Assembly: GCA_002388905.1 (NCBI GenBank)
Contig: DGNJ01000125.1
Coordinates: 1 to 55,202 of the forward strand
Reading direction: 5' to 3'
Source of the DNA: Cellvibrionales bacterium UBA4495
GTDB taxonomy: Bacteria > Pseudomonadota > Gammaproteobacteria > Pseudomonadales > Porticoccaceae
DNA length: 55,202 nt
This document shows positions 45,173 through 55,010 of the stretch, piece by piece. A program made the translations under genes and the position numbers. The notes under the pieces are model-generated. The model was not told the origin of the DNA, made no database searches, and saw nothing but the letters and a program-made list of their open reading frames with translations. Every line of letters begins with the position of its first letter. Position 1 is the stretch's first letter.

Positions 45173-46627
45173 TCAGCCGACCGCGCCTTCGAGGCTGACT
45201 TCGAGCAGCGCCTGGGCTTCCACGGCGAATTCCATGGGCAACTTGCGAAAGACGTCGTCGCAGAACCCGTTGACGATCATCGACACCGCGTCCTCGGGAT
45301 CGATACCGCGCTGGCGGCAATAGAACAACTGGTCCTCGCCAATACGGGTAGTGGTTGCCTCGTGCTCGATACGTCCCGAGGGGTTCTTGTTCTCGATATA
45401 GGGGTAGGTGTGGGCGCCGCACTGGTCGCTCAGCAGCAGGGAATCACACTGGGTGAAATTGCGCGCGTTGTCCGCCTTGGGACTGACCCGCACCAGACCG
45501 CGGTAGCTGTTCTGGGCACGGCCCGCGGAAATTCCCTTGGAGATGATAGTGCTCCGGGTGTTCTTGCCAAGGTGGATCATCTTGGTGCCGGTATCCGCCT
45601 GCTGCAGGTTGTTGGTGAGCGCCACCGAGTAAAACTCGCCGGTGCTGTCGTCCCCGCGCAGAATGACGCTCGGGTATTTCCAGGTAATGGCGGAGCCGGT
45701 TTCCACCTGTGTCCAGGAGATGTGGGAACGGTCACCCTTGCAAAGACCGCGCTTGGTGACGAAGTTGTAGATACCGCCCTTGCCATCCTTGTCGCCGGGA
45801 TACCAGTTCTGGACAGTGGAGTATTTGATTTCTGCATCTTCATGGGCCACCAGTTCGACGACGGCGGCGTGCAGCTGGTTTTCGTCGCGCATGGGTGCGG
45901 TGCACCCCTCGAGATAGCTCACGTAACTGCCCTTCTCGGCGATGATCAGGGTGCGTTCGAACTGGCCGGTATTGAGGGCGTTGATGCGAAAATAGGTGGA
46001 CAACTCCATGGGGCAGCGCACCCCTTCGGGGATATAACAGAAGGAGCCGTCGGAAAACACCGCGGCGTTGAGGGTGGCGAAGAAGTTGTCCGTATAGGGC
46101 ACGACGCTGCCCAGGTACTTTTCCACCAGTTCCGGATGGTTCTGGACCGCCTCGGAAAACGAACAGAAGATGACGCCCGCCTCGGCCAGTTTGTCCTTGA
46201 AGGTGGTGGCCACCGAGACGCTGTCGAAGACGGCATCGACGGCAACACCCGCCAGGGCCTTTTGCTCGTGCAGCGGAATCCCCAGCTTTTCATAGGTGCG
46301 AAGCAGCTCCGGATCCACCTCTTCCAGGCTCTTGGGGCCTTCCTTGTCGGACTTCGGCGCCGAGTAATAGACCATATCCTGGTAGTTGATGCGGGGGTAT
46401 TTTACGTGAGCCCAGGTGGGCTCTTTTTCCTGCAACTTGATCCAGTGCCGGTAGGCCCTGAGTCGCCAGTTGAGCATGAACTCGGGTTCCTGCTTCTTGG
46501 CGGAAATGGCCCGAATCACGTCTTCGTTCAAACCCGGCGGCAGGCTGTCCGCGTCGATCTCGGTGACGAAGCCGTGCTTGTAGCCGCCCTCGATCAGTTG
46601 ATTGACACTGTCTGTTCCAGTACCCAT
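45173..46627 (-). CDS. sufB: SufB, Fe-S assembly scaffold subunit
   Basis: A 484-residue SufB of full length, with the conserved [29 protein letters not shown] region and C-terminal [21 protein letters not shown]. The nascent cluster is built on the SufB-SufC-SufD complex. It follows the rrf2-type regulator gene by 48 bases and is the first structural gene of the operon. Confidence 0.96.
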   Translation of the reverse strand: MGTGTDSVNQLIEGGYKHGFVTEIDADSLPPGLNEDVIRAISAKKQEPEFMLNWRLRAYRHWIKLQEKEPTWAHVKYPRINYQDMVYYSAPKSDKEGPKSLEEVDPELLRTYEKLGIPLHEQKALAGVAVDAVFDSVSVATTFKDKLAEAGVIFCSFSEAVQNHPELVEKYLGSVVPYTDNFFATLNAAVFSDGSFCYIPEGVRCPMELSTYFRINALNTGQFERTLIIAEKGSYVSYLEGCTAPMRDENQLHAAVVELVAHEDAEIKYSTVQNWYPGDKDGKGGIYNFVTKRGLCKGDRSHISWTQVETGSAITWKYPSVILRGDDSTGEFYSVALTNNLQQADTGTKMIHLGKNTRSTIISKGISAGRAQNSYRGLVRVSPKADNARNFTQCDSLLLSDQCGAHTYPYIENKNPSGRIEHEATTTRIGEDQLFYCRQRGIDPEDAVSMIVNGFCDDVFRKLPMEFAVEAQALLEVSLEGAVG

Positions 46628-46675
46628 AGTCTTTTTTACTCCAGACTTAAAAGCGTTACTGCCATCGGCAGGCCG

Positions 46676-47113
46676 TCATTGCTCCAGGTGCAGCGGCACA
46701 GCCTGGGCTTCCAGGGGTTTTGCCATGGCGGCGAGGCTCAATTGATCGAGCCCGTGAAAGATGGCGTCGTTGATCTGCTGCCAGTTGGTGCGAATCGAAC
46801 AGTCGTCTTCCAACTGACAGCGGCCCGGACCGGCGCTGCACTCGGTCATGGCAAAAGGCCCCTCGAGGACACTCAGCACCTGAGCCAGGGTAATCTGCTC
46901 GGGGTCGCTGTTGAGCTCGTAACCGCCGTTCTTGCCGCGCCGGGAGCGCAGCAGTCCGCCGGAAGTCATCCGCTTGAGCAGCTTGCTCACCGTGGGCTCG
47001 GGGATATGAACCGAGTCCGCCAGTTCCGCGGGATTGAACGTCTCCCGGGGCCGGCGCGCCATCTCGATCAACAGCACCATCCCATAGTCGGCGAGCTTGG
47101 TTATCCTGAACAT
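46676..47113 (-). CDS. Rrf2-family (IscR/SufR-like) Fe-S regulator
   Basis: A 145-residue Rrf2 protein. The winged helix lies in the first 65 residues (PEPTVSKLLKRM, GGLLRSRRGKNGGYEL), and three cysteines at 92, 99 and 105 are spaced almost as in IscR (92, 98, 104) and would ligate a 2Fe-2S cluster. It likely represses the suf operon when clusters are plentiful. It heads the operon and its promoter carries an IscR-like half-palindrome. Confidence 0.93.
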   Translation of the reverse strand: MFRITKLADYGMVLLIEMARRPRETFNPAELADSVHIPEPTVSKLLKRMTSGGLLRSRRGKNGGYELNSDPEQITLAQVLSVLEGPFAMTECSAGPGRCQLEDDCSIRTNWQQINDAIFHGLDQLSLAAMAKPLEAQAVPLHLEQ

Positions 47114-47137
47114 GTCAGGGCCTCGACAATATATCTG

Positions 47138-47152
47138 GTACTATTTTAGTCC
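47138..47152. promoter_or_regulatory. Putative Rrf2/IscR-type operator
   Basis: On the minus strand GGACTAAAATAGTAC: the core GACTAAAATAGT fits the centre of the IscR type 1 consensus (GACT-4 bases-AGT), but the outer bases fit poorly. It covers the -10 of the suf promoter. Confidence 0.55.
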
Positions 47153-47171
47153 TATTTATAGTGACAGACAA
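47143..47171 (-). promoter_or_regulatory. Predicted sigma-70 promoter of the suf operon
   Basis: Minus strand TTGTCT (47171-47166), a 17-base spacer, TAAAAT (47148-47143), about 30 bases before the regulator start. The operator-like sequence overlaps the -10. Confidence 0.6.
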
Positions 47172-47199
47172 CCCCGGACGGGGTCGTCCGGGGGCTCGA

Positions 47200-48558
47200 T
47201 CAGCCGATCAGGGCGTCATAAAGGATGCGCAGCGCCTCGTCTGCCACCGCCTGCTGAACACCGATATGGAAGCAGATCTGCGATGGGCTCTGGTCCATCA
47301 TCTCGATGGAAATATGAGCATCCCCGAGCACTCGAAGGGAATCGACGATGGGATAGGAGTTGCCTTTCAGCCCCAGCCCCACCGGCGTCAGAATGGACAG
47401 GTTATAGACCACGTCCATGTAATCCGGATTCAGGGTCTGCTCGATGCGCCGGCGCAGGTCGTTGATGGTGCCGGTGAGGTCATCCTGATTGACCAGAATG
47501 GCCATGTCGTCCTTGTCGGTGGGATAGTGATAACAGTGAATGCCAAACTCTTCGAGGATCCTGAGCAGGTCGGCGATAAAACCGGCTTCCTCTCCCAGCA
47601 GATCCTTTTCCAGGTACAGGTAGGCGACATTATCAAGCCGCGCAATGCCCACAATGCCCTCTTCCGGCACTCGCTCGAACAGGATGACCGTACCCGGTTC
47701 CCTGGGTTTGTTGGTGTTGCGTATATGAATCGGTATTTTCTGTTCCTTGCAGGGGAGCATGGCTTCCAGGTGAAATACATTAAAGCCCTTGCAGGAAAGC
47801 AGCCGGATCTCCTTGAAGGTCAGGCGCGGAATGGCCCTGGCCTCGGGAATCTGGCGGGGGTCTGCCTCGAACACGCCACTGACATCGGTCCAGTTCTCGT
47901 AGATGGCGGCATTCACCGCCTTCGCCACTTCGCCGCCGGTAAGGTCCGAGCCACCCCGGGATAGCACCGCAACCTCCCCTTCCAGATTGACCCCGTAATA
48001 GCCAGGGATAACGATAATGCCAGGGGTTTCGGGCAGTTTGGCGAGATGGGCATAGGAGGATTCGTGGATGCGGGCCCCCAGGTAGTGGCCCTCGACGCGA
48101 AATTCGATATCTTCCGGTAGCGCGGCGCGCGCGTTCATCCCCGACTGCTCGAAAAAGCGCGCTATCAGTCGGGCATTGTAGTGTTCTCCCCGGGATGCCA
48201 GGAAGGCAATGCGCTTGTCTCCCTCCAGGTCCGTATCCAGATCATGCTTCAGGGCGTCGACCAGGTCCTGTTCCTCGATTTCCAGGTCCGCCATGATTTC
48301 GCTGAAGCGTTTGACCACCGCGTCGCGGCTGTCGGACGGCGAAATATTGATGCGCTGGTCGCGGAAGTGCGAGCCGTTGGTGGCGATATTGATCAGGTGG
48401 TCGGTGATTTTCTCTTCGTCGGCGCGGGCCTTGCCCGGTGCGGAAACCACCACGATGCGTCGCTTGACGTCGCCGCGGACGATGTCCCTGACCTTCTCGA
48501 TTTGCCGGGCATTGGCCAGCGAACTGCCGCCAAATTTGCTAACGACTACCTTATCCAT
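47200..48558 (-). CDS. ask: Aspartate kinase of the ectoine operon
   Basis: I start at ATG 48558 (MDKVVVSKFGGSS); the frame is open to 48642. The 452-residue protein has the kinase signature KFGGSS at 8-13, SRGGSDLTGGE near 205 and two C-terminal ACT domains. It phosphorylates aspartate, feeding aspartate semialdehyde to ectB. Its place after ectA-ectB identifies it as the Ask_Ect type, usually less feedback-inhibited. It lies 97 bases after ectB, where ectC would be expected. Confidence 0.9.
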   Translation of the reverse strand: MDKVVVSKFGGSSLANARQIEKVRDIVRGDVKRRIVVVSAPGKARADEEKITDHLINIATNGSHFRDQRINISPSDSRDAVVKRFSEIMADLEIEEQDLVDALKHDLDTDLEGDKRIAFLASRGEHYNARLIARFFEQSGMNARAALPEDIEFRVEGHYLGARIHESSYAHLAKLPETPGIIVIPGYYGVNLEGEVAVLSRGGSDLTGGEVAKAVNAAIYENWTDVSGVFEADPRQIPEARAIPRLTFKEIRLLSCKGFNVFHLEAMLPCKEQKIPIHIRNTNKPREPGTVILFERVPEEGIVGIARLDNVAYLYLEKDLLGEEAGFIADLLRILEEFGIHCYHYPTDKDDMAILVNQDDLTGTINDLRRRIEQTLNPDYMDVVYNLSILTPVGLGLKGNSYPIVDSLRVLGDAHISIEMMDQSPSQICFHIGVQQAVADEALRILYDALIG

Positions 48559-48655
48559 AGTGAAATCTTGCCTTTTGTCGGTGATAGGCGGAAAGAACCC
48601 GTCGGGCGGCGGTCCGTCGCGCGGCAATCCCGCGGGCTTCACATGGCGATGTTGC

Positions 48656-49933
48656 TTACTCTTCCTCGCCGGTCAGCAGCTTCCTGCGCTTGTCCACCAG
48701 GGCGGCAAGGGATTCCTCGACAATGCCCAGGCCCTCGCGAAGGATATCTTCCTCAATAAGCAACGAGGGCAGGAACTTGAGGACCTGGTCGTTGGCACCG
48801 GCGGTTTCAATGATCAGGCCGCGCTCGAACGCCTCGGCCGAGGCTTCGCCGGCAACGCCGGTCTGTGGCAACTCCAGGCCCCAGACCATGCCCACGCCGC
48901 GCAGTGACGCTTCCAGTTCCGGGAATTTTTCCACCATTTTTTGCAGCTCGGTGCAGAGAATGTCGCCCTTGTATTCGATGGCCTTGGCGAGATCGTCGTT
49001 GTCCCAGTAGGACAGGGCCTCGGTGGAGGCGACAAAAGCGAGATTATTGCCCCGGAAGGTGCCGGTGTGCTCGCCGGGCTGCCACTGGTCCAGGTCGGGC
49101 CGCATCAGCAGCAGGGCCATGGGCAGGCCGCCGCCGATGGATTTCGACAGGCAAACCATGTCGGGGTAGATGCCGGCCCTTTCAAAACTGAAGAACGTGC
49201 CGGTGCGGCCATTACCCACTTGTATGTCGTCGACGATAAGCAGGATATCGAACTCCCGGCACAGGGCTTCCAGTTTTTGCAGCCACTCAATTCCGGCAAC
49301 GTTGATGCCGCCCTCTCCCTGCACGGTTTCGACAATCACCGCGGCGGGAATGTCGACACCGCTGCTGCCATCTTCCAGGAAGCGGCGCATATAGTCGATA
49401 GAATCCACATCGGGACCGAGGAAACCGTCGAAGGGCATAAATGCCGTATTGCTGCGGGAGCCGTAGGATTCATCCTTGTAATCGTAGTTGCCGGTCACCG
49501 CCAGCGCACCGAGGGTCAGCCCGTGGTAGCCATTGGTGAAGGCGATAATGTTCGAGCGCCGCTTGACCATGCGCGCCAGCTTGAGGGCTGTCTCCACGGC
49601 ATTGGTGCCGGTGGGGCCGGTGAACTGTACTTTGTACTGGAGATTCCGGGGAGCAAGGATGGTGTCCCGGAACTTGGTAAGAAAGGCCCGCTTGGCCACC
49701 GTGGCCTTGTCCAGGCCGTGAACAATCCCCCCGTGCTGGAGGTACTTGATCAGCGCCTCGGTGATCTGCGGGTTGTTGTGGCCGTAGTTGAGGGTGCCGG
49801 CGCCGGCAAAAAAATCGATATAGCGGTTGTCCTGCTCGTCGAAAATCTCGGAGCCCCGGGCAACGTCGAATATCGCCGGAAAGGATCGTACGTAACCCCG
49901 GACCTCTGACTCCATTTCTTCGAAAATTCGCAT
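48656..49933 (-). CDS. ectB: Diaminobutyrate-2-oxoglutarate transaminase EctB
   Basis: A 425-residue class III aminotransferase. The N-terminus (FEEMESEVRGYVRSFPAIFD), GPTGTNAVETALKLAR and the PLP lysine in LSKSIGGG are characteristic of EctB. It makes L-2,4-diaminobutyrate from aspartate semialdehyde and glutamate. I start at ATG 49933 behind AGAGGA; the frame is open further upstream. It follows ectA by 40 bases. Confidence 0.95.
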   Translation of the reverse strand: MRIFEEMESEVRGYVRSFPAIFDVARGSEIFDEQDNRYIDFFAGAGTLNYGHNNPQITEALIKYLQHGGIVHGLDKATVAKRAFLTKFRDTILAPRNLQYKVQFTGPTGTNAVETALKLARMVKRRSNIIAFTNGYHGLTLGALAVTGNYDYKDESYGSRSNTAFMPFDGFLGPDVDSIDYMRRFLEDGSSGVDIPAAVIVETVQGEGGINVAGIEWLQKLEALCREFDILLIVDDIQVGNGRTGTFFSFERAGIYPDMVCLSKSIGGGLPMALLLMRPDLDQWQPGEHTGTFRGNNLAFVASTEALSYWDNDDLAKAIEYKGDILCTELQKMVEKFPELEASLRGVGMVWGLELPQTGVAGEASAEAFERGLIIETAGANDQVLKFLPSLLIEEDILREGLGIVEESLAALVDKRRKLLTGEEE

Positions 49934-49973
49934 GTCTTCCTCTCGTTCTGACGTGAGTTTTGGTAACTGGCAG

Positions 49974-50510
49974 TTATTGCTCCGTGGCCCGGGCCACTGC
50001 GGCGGCATCGAAAGGCCCGATCCGTATCAGGGGTTCGGCCTCATGGCCGCCCTCGGGAAACATCTCGGCGGTGAACAGTTCCTGCTCTTCGATCCGGGTA
50101 TCAAGATGCCGTGCTATGCCGTTAAACAGGGCCCGGGACGGTTTGTTGGACGCGGTAACCGTGGTTTCCAGGTATTGTCCGCCACGCGCGGCGTGATCCT
50201 TAAGGACGTGGAAGGCGAGCCGGTTGGCAATCCCCTCGCCGCGAGCCGTCGCCGATACGCCGATTTGCCAGAGGAACCAGACATCCGGTCTCAGGGGCGG
50301 GGTAAAACCGGTGACGAAGCCCACCATTTCATCACCCCGTTCCGCCACCGCACAATAGGGCGCGAAGTCGCGGCACAAGAGCAGGTAAAGGTAGCTGGAA
50401 TTGACATCCAGGGTACCGGCATCCACCAGTAGCTGCCACATGGCGGTACCGTCCTCGGTGACCGGATTCCGGATGACAATGTCACTGCCGGGCGCTGAGG
50501 TCGTTGTCAT
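49974..50510 (-). CDS. ectA: Diaminobutyrate acetyltransferase EctA
   Basis: A 178-residue GNAT acetyltransferase with the EctA landmarks NSSYLYLLLCRDF, FLWQIGVSATARGEGIANRL and TTVTASNKPSRALF. It acetylates 2,4-diaminobutyrate to N-gamma-acetyl-diaminobutyrate, the direct precursor of ectoine. AAAGGAGA precedes the ATG. First gene of the operon, divergent from prc. No EctR-type MarR regulator lies nearby. Confidence 0.95.
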   Translation of the reverse strand: MTTTSAPGSDIVIRNPVTEDGTAMWQLLVDAGTLDVNSSYLYLLLCRDFAPYCAVAERGDEMVGFVTGFTPPLRPDVWFLWQIGVSATARGEGIANRLAFHVLKDHAARGGQYLETTVTASNKPSRALFNGIARHLDTRIEEQELFTAEMFPEGGHEAEPLIRIGPFDAAAVARATEQ

Positions 50511-50577
50511 TGGCTCTCCTTTTTACAGTGCCTGCATCTGTTTCAATACTAACGTACAGCCTTCGACAAAACCAGTT

Positions 50578-50596
50578 GGCACCGCTTAACGGTGCC
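50578..50596. repeat. Palindrome between ectA and prc
   Basis: GGCACCG-CTTAA-CGGTGCC, perfect 7-bp arms, between divergent genes (68 bases from ectA, 115 from prc). A candidate operator or leader hairpin; different from the island palindrome. Confidence 0.5.
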
Positions 50597-50710
50597 GCCG
50601 CGAAGACCGCGCCGACAACAGTGAACAAGTTCACCCTGTTGCAGGTCTATAGCATGGTGTTTTTTGCTAAACTCTCAGACCTAGGTCGCCGAACCCAAGA
50701 GTTGTATTTA

Positions 50711-52807
50711 ATGAAATCAGTCAATTATATTGTTTTTTTAATCCTTTTTGTCGTCTCGCAAGCCCTGGCGGATATCGAGCCGCTGACGGCGACACGGGGC
50801 CAGACGAAAACCACCGTGGGCATGGTGGAGATGCTGGGGACCAAGCACTACAGCAGCCAGCCCCTCAACGATGAACTCTCCGGCGAACTGCTCGACAACT
50901 ACCTGGACACCCTGGATCCCTGGCGCAGCTATTTCCTGGCCGAAGATATCGAGGCCTTCAATCGCTGGCGTACCAGCCTTGACGATTCCCTCAAGCGTGG
51001 CGAACTGGGTCCGGCTTTCGAAATATTCAACGTCTACCGGAACCGGGTACTGGACCGGCTGAACAGCAACATCGCCCTTCTGAAGAATGGCCCGGAGTTC
51101 GATTTTACCATTGATGAATCCTATACCGTCGATCCGGAGGACAAGGCCTGGCAGAAGAGTAAGGCGGCCCTGGACGATTTGTGGCGGCGACGAGTGAAGG
51201 ACAGCTATCTGCGTCTCAAGCTGGCCGGCAAGGAGGACGACGAGATTGCCGGGCAACTCATCAAGCGCTATCGAAACCAGGTCAAACAGCTGGAAAAACG
51301 CGATGCCGAAGACGTTTTCCAGGTCTTCATGAATACCTACACCACGCTCTACGATCCCCATACCAACTATTTTTCCCCGCGCCAACTGGAAAATTTCAAT
51401 ATCAGCATGTCCCTGTCCCTTGAGGGGATCGGCGCCGTCCTCCAGGCCGAGGATGAATACACCCAGGTGGTCCGGGTGGTGCCGGGCGGGCCCGCCGATA
51501 AGCAGGGGGAGCTGGAACCCCAGGATAAGATTATCGGCGTCGGCGAAGGCGACGAGGCCATCCGCGATGTCATCGGTTGGCGCCTGGACGATGTCGTGGA
51601 CCTGATCCGGGGCGAAAAAGGCACGACAGTGCGACTGGAAGTCCTTCCCGGCCGCGGCGAGCCCTCCGACACCAGCAAACTCATTTCCATTGTCCGGGAC
51701 GAGGTGAAACTGGAGGAACAGGCCGCCCAGAGTCGCGTTATCGAGCTGGGCACGGAGGGAGAACGCCATCGCCTGGGCGTCATCGACATCCCCGCTTTCT
51801 ACCTTGATTTCGAGGCCTACCGCAATCGCGATCCCGACTATAAAAGCACCACCCGGGACGTGGCCCGTATCCTTGGCGAACTCAAGAACGAAAATGTCGA
51901 CGGCATTATCATCGACCTGCGCAATAACGGCGGCGGTTCGCTGCATGAGGCCACCACCCTGACCGACCTCTTTGTCCAGCCGGGGCCGGTGGTACAGATC
52001 CGGCATACCAACCAGACCATTTCCCGGGAGTACCGTTCGCGAACAGAGCCTGCCTACGAGGGTCCCCTGCTGGTGCTGATCAATCGCCTCAGCGCCTCGG
52101 CGTCGGAGATCTTCGCGGCGGCCATCCAGGATTACGGGCGGGGCCTTGTGGTGGGAACGCGAAGCTTCGGCAAGGGCACCGTCCAGGTCCTGGCGCCGTT
52201 GCCCGAGGGTCAGCTCAAGCTGACCGAGTCCAAATTTTACCGAATTTCCGGCGGCAGTACCCAGCATCGCGGCGTGTTGCCCGATATCAGCCTGCCATCC
52301 ATTTACGATATCGAGGAAATCGGCGAAAGCAGTCAGGAACACGCCCTGCCCTGGGATGAAATCCACGGTATTCCCGTCAACGACGACAAGACCAGTCGGG
52401 ATTCCCTGGTGCCGCTGCTCAAGAGTCGTCACGCCGAACGGGCAGCCCGGGACCCGGATTTCATTTTCCTCAAGGAAAAGCTGGCGCTGTTTGAAAAGCA
52501 GAGGGAAGACAACCGCGTTTCCCTGAATCTTGACGAACGCAAGCGCGAGAAAGCCGAGAGCGAAAGAGCGCTGCTTGTTCTGGAAAACAAGCGTCGCGCC
52601 GCCAAGGGACTGCAACCCTACGCCAGTGTCGAGGCCTGGGAAGAAGCACAAGACACGAATCCCTCTGGCGAAGAGGCAGGGGAGCCTTCTTCCGATCCGG
52701 TGAGTCTCGACGACGATCCCCTGCTTAAAGAAGCCGGACTGATTCTCGCCGACACCATCGATCTGTCCCGGGACGGCGGCGCCCGCCTGGTGCAGTCGCG
52801 GCAATAA
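50711..52807 (+). CDS. prc: Tail-specific carboxy-terminal protease Prc
   Basis: I start at ATG 50711, where a signal peptide begins ([20 protein letters not shown]); the frame is open 207 bases upstream without one. The 698-residue periplasmic S41 protease has an N-terminal helical domain, a PDZ domain (about 230-325), and the catalytic Ser463 (SASASE) and Lys488 (FGKGTVQ), 25 residues apart as in E. coli Prc, then the C-terminal extension of the long gammaproteobacterial form. It degrades or trims envelope proteins and affects peptidoglycan hydrolases. It runs into the exonuclease gene five bases later. Confidence 0.95.
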   Translation: MKSVNYIVFLILFVVSQALADIEPLTATRGQTKTTVGMVEMLGTKHYSSQPLNDELSGELLDNYLDTLDPWRSYFLAEDIEAFNRWRTSLDDSLKRGELGPAFEIFNVYRNRVLDRLNSNIALLKNGPEFDFTIDESYTVDPEDKAWQKSKAALDDLWRRRVKDSYLRLKLAGKEDDEIAGQLIKRYRNQVKQLEKRDAEDVFQVFMNTYTTLYDPHTNYFSPRQLENFNISMSLSLEGIGAVLQAEDEYTQVVRVVPGGPADKQGELEPQDKIIGVGEGDEAIRDVIGWRLDDVVDLIRGEKGTTVRLEVLPGRGEPSDTSKLISIVRDEVKLEEQAAQSRVIELGTEGERHRLGVIDIPAFYLDFEAYRNRDPDYKSTTRDVARILGELKNENVDGIIIDLRNNGGGSLHEATTLTDLFVQPGPVVQIRHTNQTISREYRSRTEPAYEGPLLVLINRLSASASEIFAAAIQDYGRGLVVGTRSFGKGTVQVLAPLPEGQLKLTESKFYRISGGSTQHRGVLPDISLPSIYDIEEIGESSQEHALPWDEIHGIPVNDDKTSRDSLVPLLKSRHAERAARDPDFIFLKEKLALFEKQREDNRVSLNLDERKREKAESERALLVLENKRRAAKGLQPYASVEAWEEAQDTNPSGEEAGEPSSDPVSLDDDPLLKEAGLILADTIDLSRDGGARLVQSRQ

Positions 52808-52812
52808 TCACA

Positions 52813-53628
52813 ATGCGTGTCGTCTCATTTAACGTCAACGGCATACGCTCGCGCCTGCATCAGCTGGAAGCGGTGGTCCGGGACCACGACCCCGATATTA
52901 TCGGTCTCCAGGAAACCAAGGTGTCGGACGACCTCTTCCCCATGGAGGCTATCCGGAGTCTTGGATACGATGCTGTCTATCACGGACAGAAAGGCCATTA
53001 CGGCGTCGCCCTGCTCTACCGGTTGCCGGCCCTGGCGACCGCCAGGGGCTATCCCCACGACGGCGAGGATGCCCAGCGCCGTCTGGTATCCGCGACCCTG
53101 AAAACTTCCCGGGGCCCCCTGCACGTCTTCAACGCCTATTTCCCTCAGGGCGAAAATCGCGACCATCCGGTCAAATTCCCCGCCAAGGAAGCTTTTTACC
53201 GGCATCTGGCCGAGCACCTGGAGGCCAGCCACACTGCCCGGCAACTGGTCCTGGTCATGGGCGACATGAATGTTGCCCCCCTCGACAAGGACATCGGTAT
53301 CGGCGAGGACAACCGTAAGCGTTGGCTGCGCACCGGCAAGACCTGCTTTCTGCCGGAAGAGCGGGAGTGGCTGGACAGGCTTCGAAGCCACGGGCTCGAG
53401 GATACCTACGAGAAAGCGCACCCCGACCCCGGCCAGCAGCGTTACAGCTGGTTCGATTATCGCAGCAGGGGGTTCGAGCGCGAACCCAGGCGCGGCCTGC
53501 GAATCGATCTGATTCTGGCCTCCCGCCCCCTTATCGCCCACCAAACAGGCGCCGGCATCGACCACAGCATCCGTGCCATGACGAAGCCCTCGGACCACTG
53601 CCCGGTATGGGTCGATCTCGAGCTTTGA
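52813..53628 (+). CDS. xthA: Exodeoxyribonuclease III
   Basis: A 271-residue AP endonuclease/3'-exonuclease. [19 protein letters not shown] with the metal-binding Glu, MGDMNVAP and the late [10 protein letters not shown] mark the family's active site. It repairs abasic and blocked 3' ends. It starts five bases after prc, without a visible ribosome-binding site, so it is probably read through coupling. Confidence 0.94.
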   Translation: MRVVSFNVNGIRSRLHQLEAVVRDHDPDIIGLQETKVSDDLFPMEAIRSLGYDAVYHGQKGHYGVALLYRLPALATARGYPHDGEDAQRRLVSATLKTSRGPLHVFNAYFPQGENRDHPVKFPAKEAFYRHLAEHLEASHTARQLVLVMGDMNVAPLDKDIGIGEDNRKRWLRTGKTCFLPEEREWLDRLRSHGLEDTYEKAHPDPGQQRYSWFDYRSRGFEREPRRGLRIDLILASRPLIAHQTGAGIDHSIRAMTKPSDHCPVWVDLEL

Positions 53629-53698
53629 ATCCTTTTGTCAACCGATCCCGGTTCCCCGCGTTACTTGAGGGGAGGTTGCTTAAGAGGGAAGTTCCGAC

Positions 53699-54079
53699 AT
53701 GAAACTGAAGACCTGTCTTGCCACCGCTCTATTTGGCGCGCTGATTGCACTGCCCGTCCTGGGGGAGTCCGCCCGGGATTACCACGGCTTTCGCAATGGC
53801 CACGATTATGATCGTCACCGCTCGGTGCGCTACGAGACTTCGCGGCACCGCGCTCACGGGAGCCACCGGATCAGGGTAGAACGTCACAGCCACCGCTTTG
53901 AAGCGCGCCATCCGGGTTACCGGGGACACCACTGGGCAACCCATCGGCGCGGCTTTGAACGCGGCCATCACCGGGGGCGCGACATTCATGTGATCCATCG
54001 GCGGCGCAACGATCATCACCACGGGTGGATCGGGGGCGTCATCCTGCTCGGCGAGATCCTTCATCATGACCATCGCTGA
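53699..54079 (+). CDS. Small exported histidine/arginine-rich protein
   Basis: A 126-residue protein with a clear signal peptide (hydrophobic 6-20, cleavage near LGES) and a mature part dominated by His, Arg and Gly, ending in a short hydrophobic GWIGGVILLGEILHHDHR. The His density suggests metal binding (Ni, Zn, Cu) in the periplasm, but no family is recognised. GAGGGAAG precedes the ATG. It lies between xthA and the sigma-factor trio and may belong to either. Confidence 0.65.
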   Translation: MKLKTCLATALFGALIALPVLGESARDYHGFRNGHDYDRHRSVRYETSRHRAHGSHRIRVERHSHRFEARHPGYRGHHWATHRRGFERGHHRGRDIHVIHRRRNDHHHGWIGGVILLGEILHHDHR

Positions 54080-54096
54080 GCGCGATCGAGAGCGCA

Positions 54097-54699
54097 GTGC
54101 ATGACACCTGCGCGCTCCGGGACGACGGGAGAAGAGGACTGGCTAGAGGACTGCCTAAAGAAACGCTGGATACTTTCCTTGCCTCGGTGGAGCGCCGGGC
54201 CTTCATGATCGCCAGACTGTCCCTGCGCAGCGATGAGGATGCACTGGATACAGTGCAGACGGCCATGATGCAACTGGTGCAGAAATACGCCCACAAGCCG
54301 CCCGAGGAATGGCGGCCCCTTTTCTACCGGATTCTGGATAGCCGTATCCGGGATTGGCACCGCCGCCGAATGGTCCGCGACCGCGTTATCGGCTGGCTGG
54401 GGCCGAAACGCGGAGAGGAAGGTGACAGGGACGCGCCGGACCCCGTGCAACTGGCCCCTGACATTCCGGGCAACAACCCGGCGGAGAGTTTCGAGCGGGG
54501 CAGGACCATGGAAGCCGTTGCCGCGGCCGTGGCCCGGCTGCCCCAGCGGCAGCGGCAGGCTTTCCTGCTGCGTTGCTGGGAAGGGTTGTCGACTGGCGAG
54601 ACGGCATACGCCATGAAGTGCAGTGAAGGCAGCGTCAAGACACATTACCACCGGGCCCTGCAGGCCCTGCGGGAACTGCTGGAGGAAATGCGCGAATGA
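54097..54699 (+). CDS. RNA polymerase sigma-70 family factor (ECF-like)
   Basis: A 200-residue sigma factor with a region 2 (DTFLASVERRAFMIA, DEDALDTVQTAMMQLV, FYRILDSRIRDWHRRR) and a region 4 with helix-turn-helix (LPQRQRQAFLLR, LSTGETAYAMKCSEGSVKTHYHRAL). I keep the GTG at 54097, but the homologous part begins only near residue 20 and the first codons are doubtful. It overlaps the next gene by four bases (ATGA). Its targets are unknown. Confidence 0.85.
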   Translation: MHDTCALRDDGRRGLARGLPKETLDTFLASVERRAFMIARLSLRSDEDALDTVQTAMMQLVQKYAHKPPEEWRPLFYRILDSRIRDWHRRRMVRDRVIGWLGPKRGEEGDRDAPDPVQLAPDIPGNNPAESFERGRTMEAVAAAVARLPQRQRQAFLLRCWEGLSTGETAYAMKCSEGSVKTHYHRALQALRELLEEMRE

Positions 54700-55010
54700 G
54701 CCAATTCGAACGGTCGCTCCGGCGCCGGCTGGACGACTTCGAACGACAACTGGACGAAGATACCGCCACCAGGCTTGCCGGCGTCCGCCGACGGGCACTC
54801 TCGATGGGCGGTGCCCGGCGCAGTCTGCGTCTCGCCCTGCCGGCGGCGGGCATGGCGGCGGCGACACTGGTGCTTGCCCTGTGGCTACTCCCGCCGGAAA
54901 ACCGCGAAACTGGCGGCAAGACGCCACCCCTGAGCAATAACGCGGAGTTTTACGAAAACCTCGATTTTTATTACTGGCTTGCCGAAAGTGAGAGGTCCAG
55001 CAACGGATGA
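54696..55010 (+). CDS. DUF3619-like single-span membrane protein (possible anti-sigma partner)
   Basis: A 104-residue protein: a charged N-terminal helix (1-45), one membrane segment (about 47-65) and a short outer tail with EFYENLDFYYWLA. The FYxxLdFYxWL pattern and its place after a sigma factor fit DUF3619-type proteins. It overlaps the sigma gene (ATGA) and the next gene (ATGA), so the three are translationally coupled. An anti-sigma role is inferred from position only. Confidence 0.7.
   Translation: MSQFERSLRRRLDDFERQLDEDTATRLAGVRRRALSMGGARRSLRLALPAAGMAAATLVLALWLLPPENRETGGKTPPLSNNAEFYENLDFYYWLAESERSSNG

Noticed and set aside
45362..47149. Long plus-strand open frame (595 codons) across sufB and the regulator gene
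   Set aside because: Antisense shadow of well-supported minus-strand genes in GC-rich DNA. The same holds for the long frames at 42929-44467 and 50738-52804.
48559..48655. Possible ectC remnant between ectB and ask
   Set aside because: Only 97 bases, no open frame or motif of ectoine synthase.
53641..53654. AACCG-ATCC-CGGTT after xthA as terminator
   Set aside because: Five-bp stem without T-run; too weak to call.
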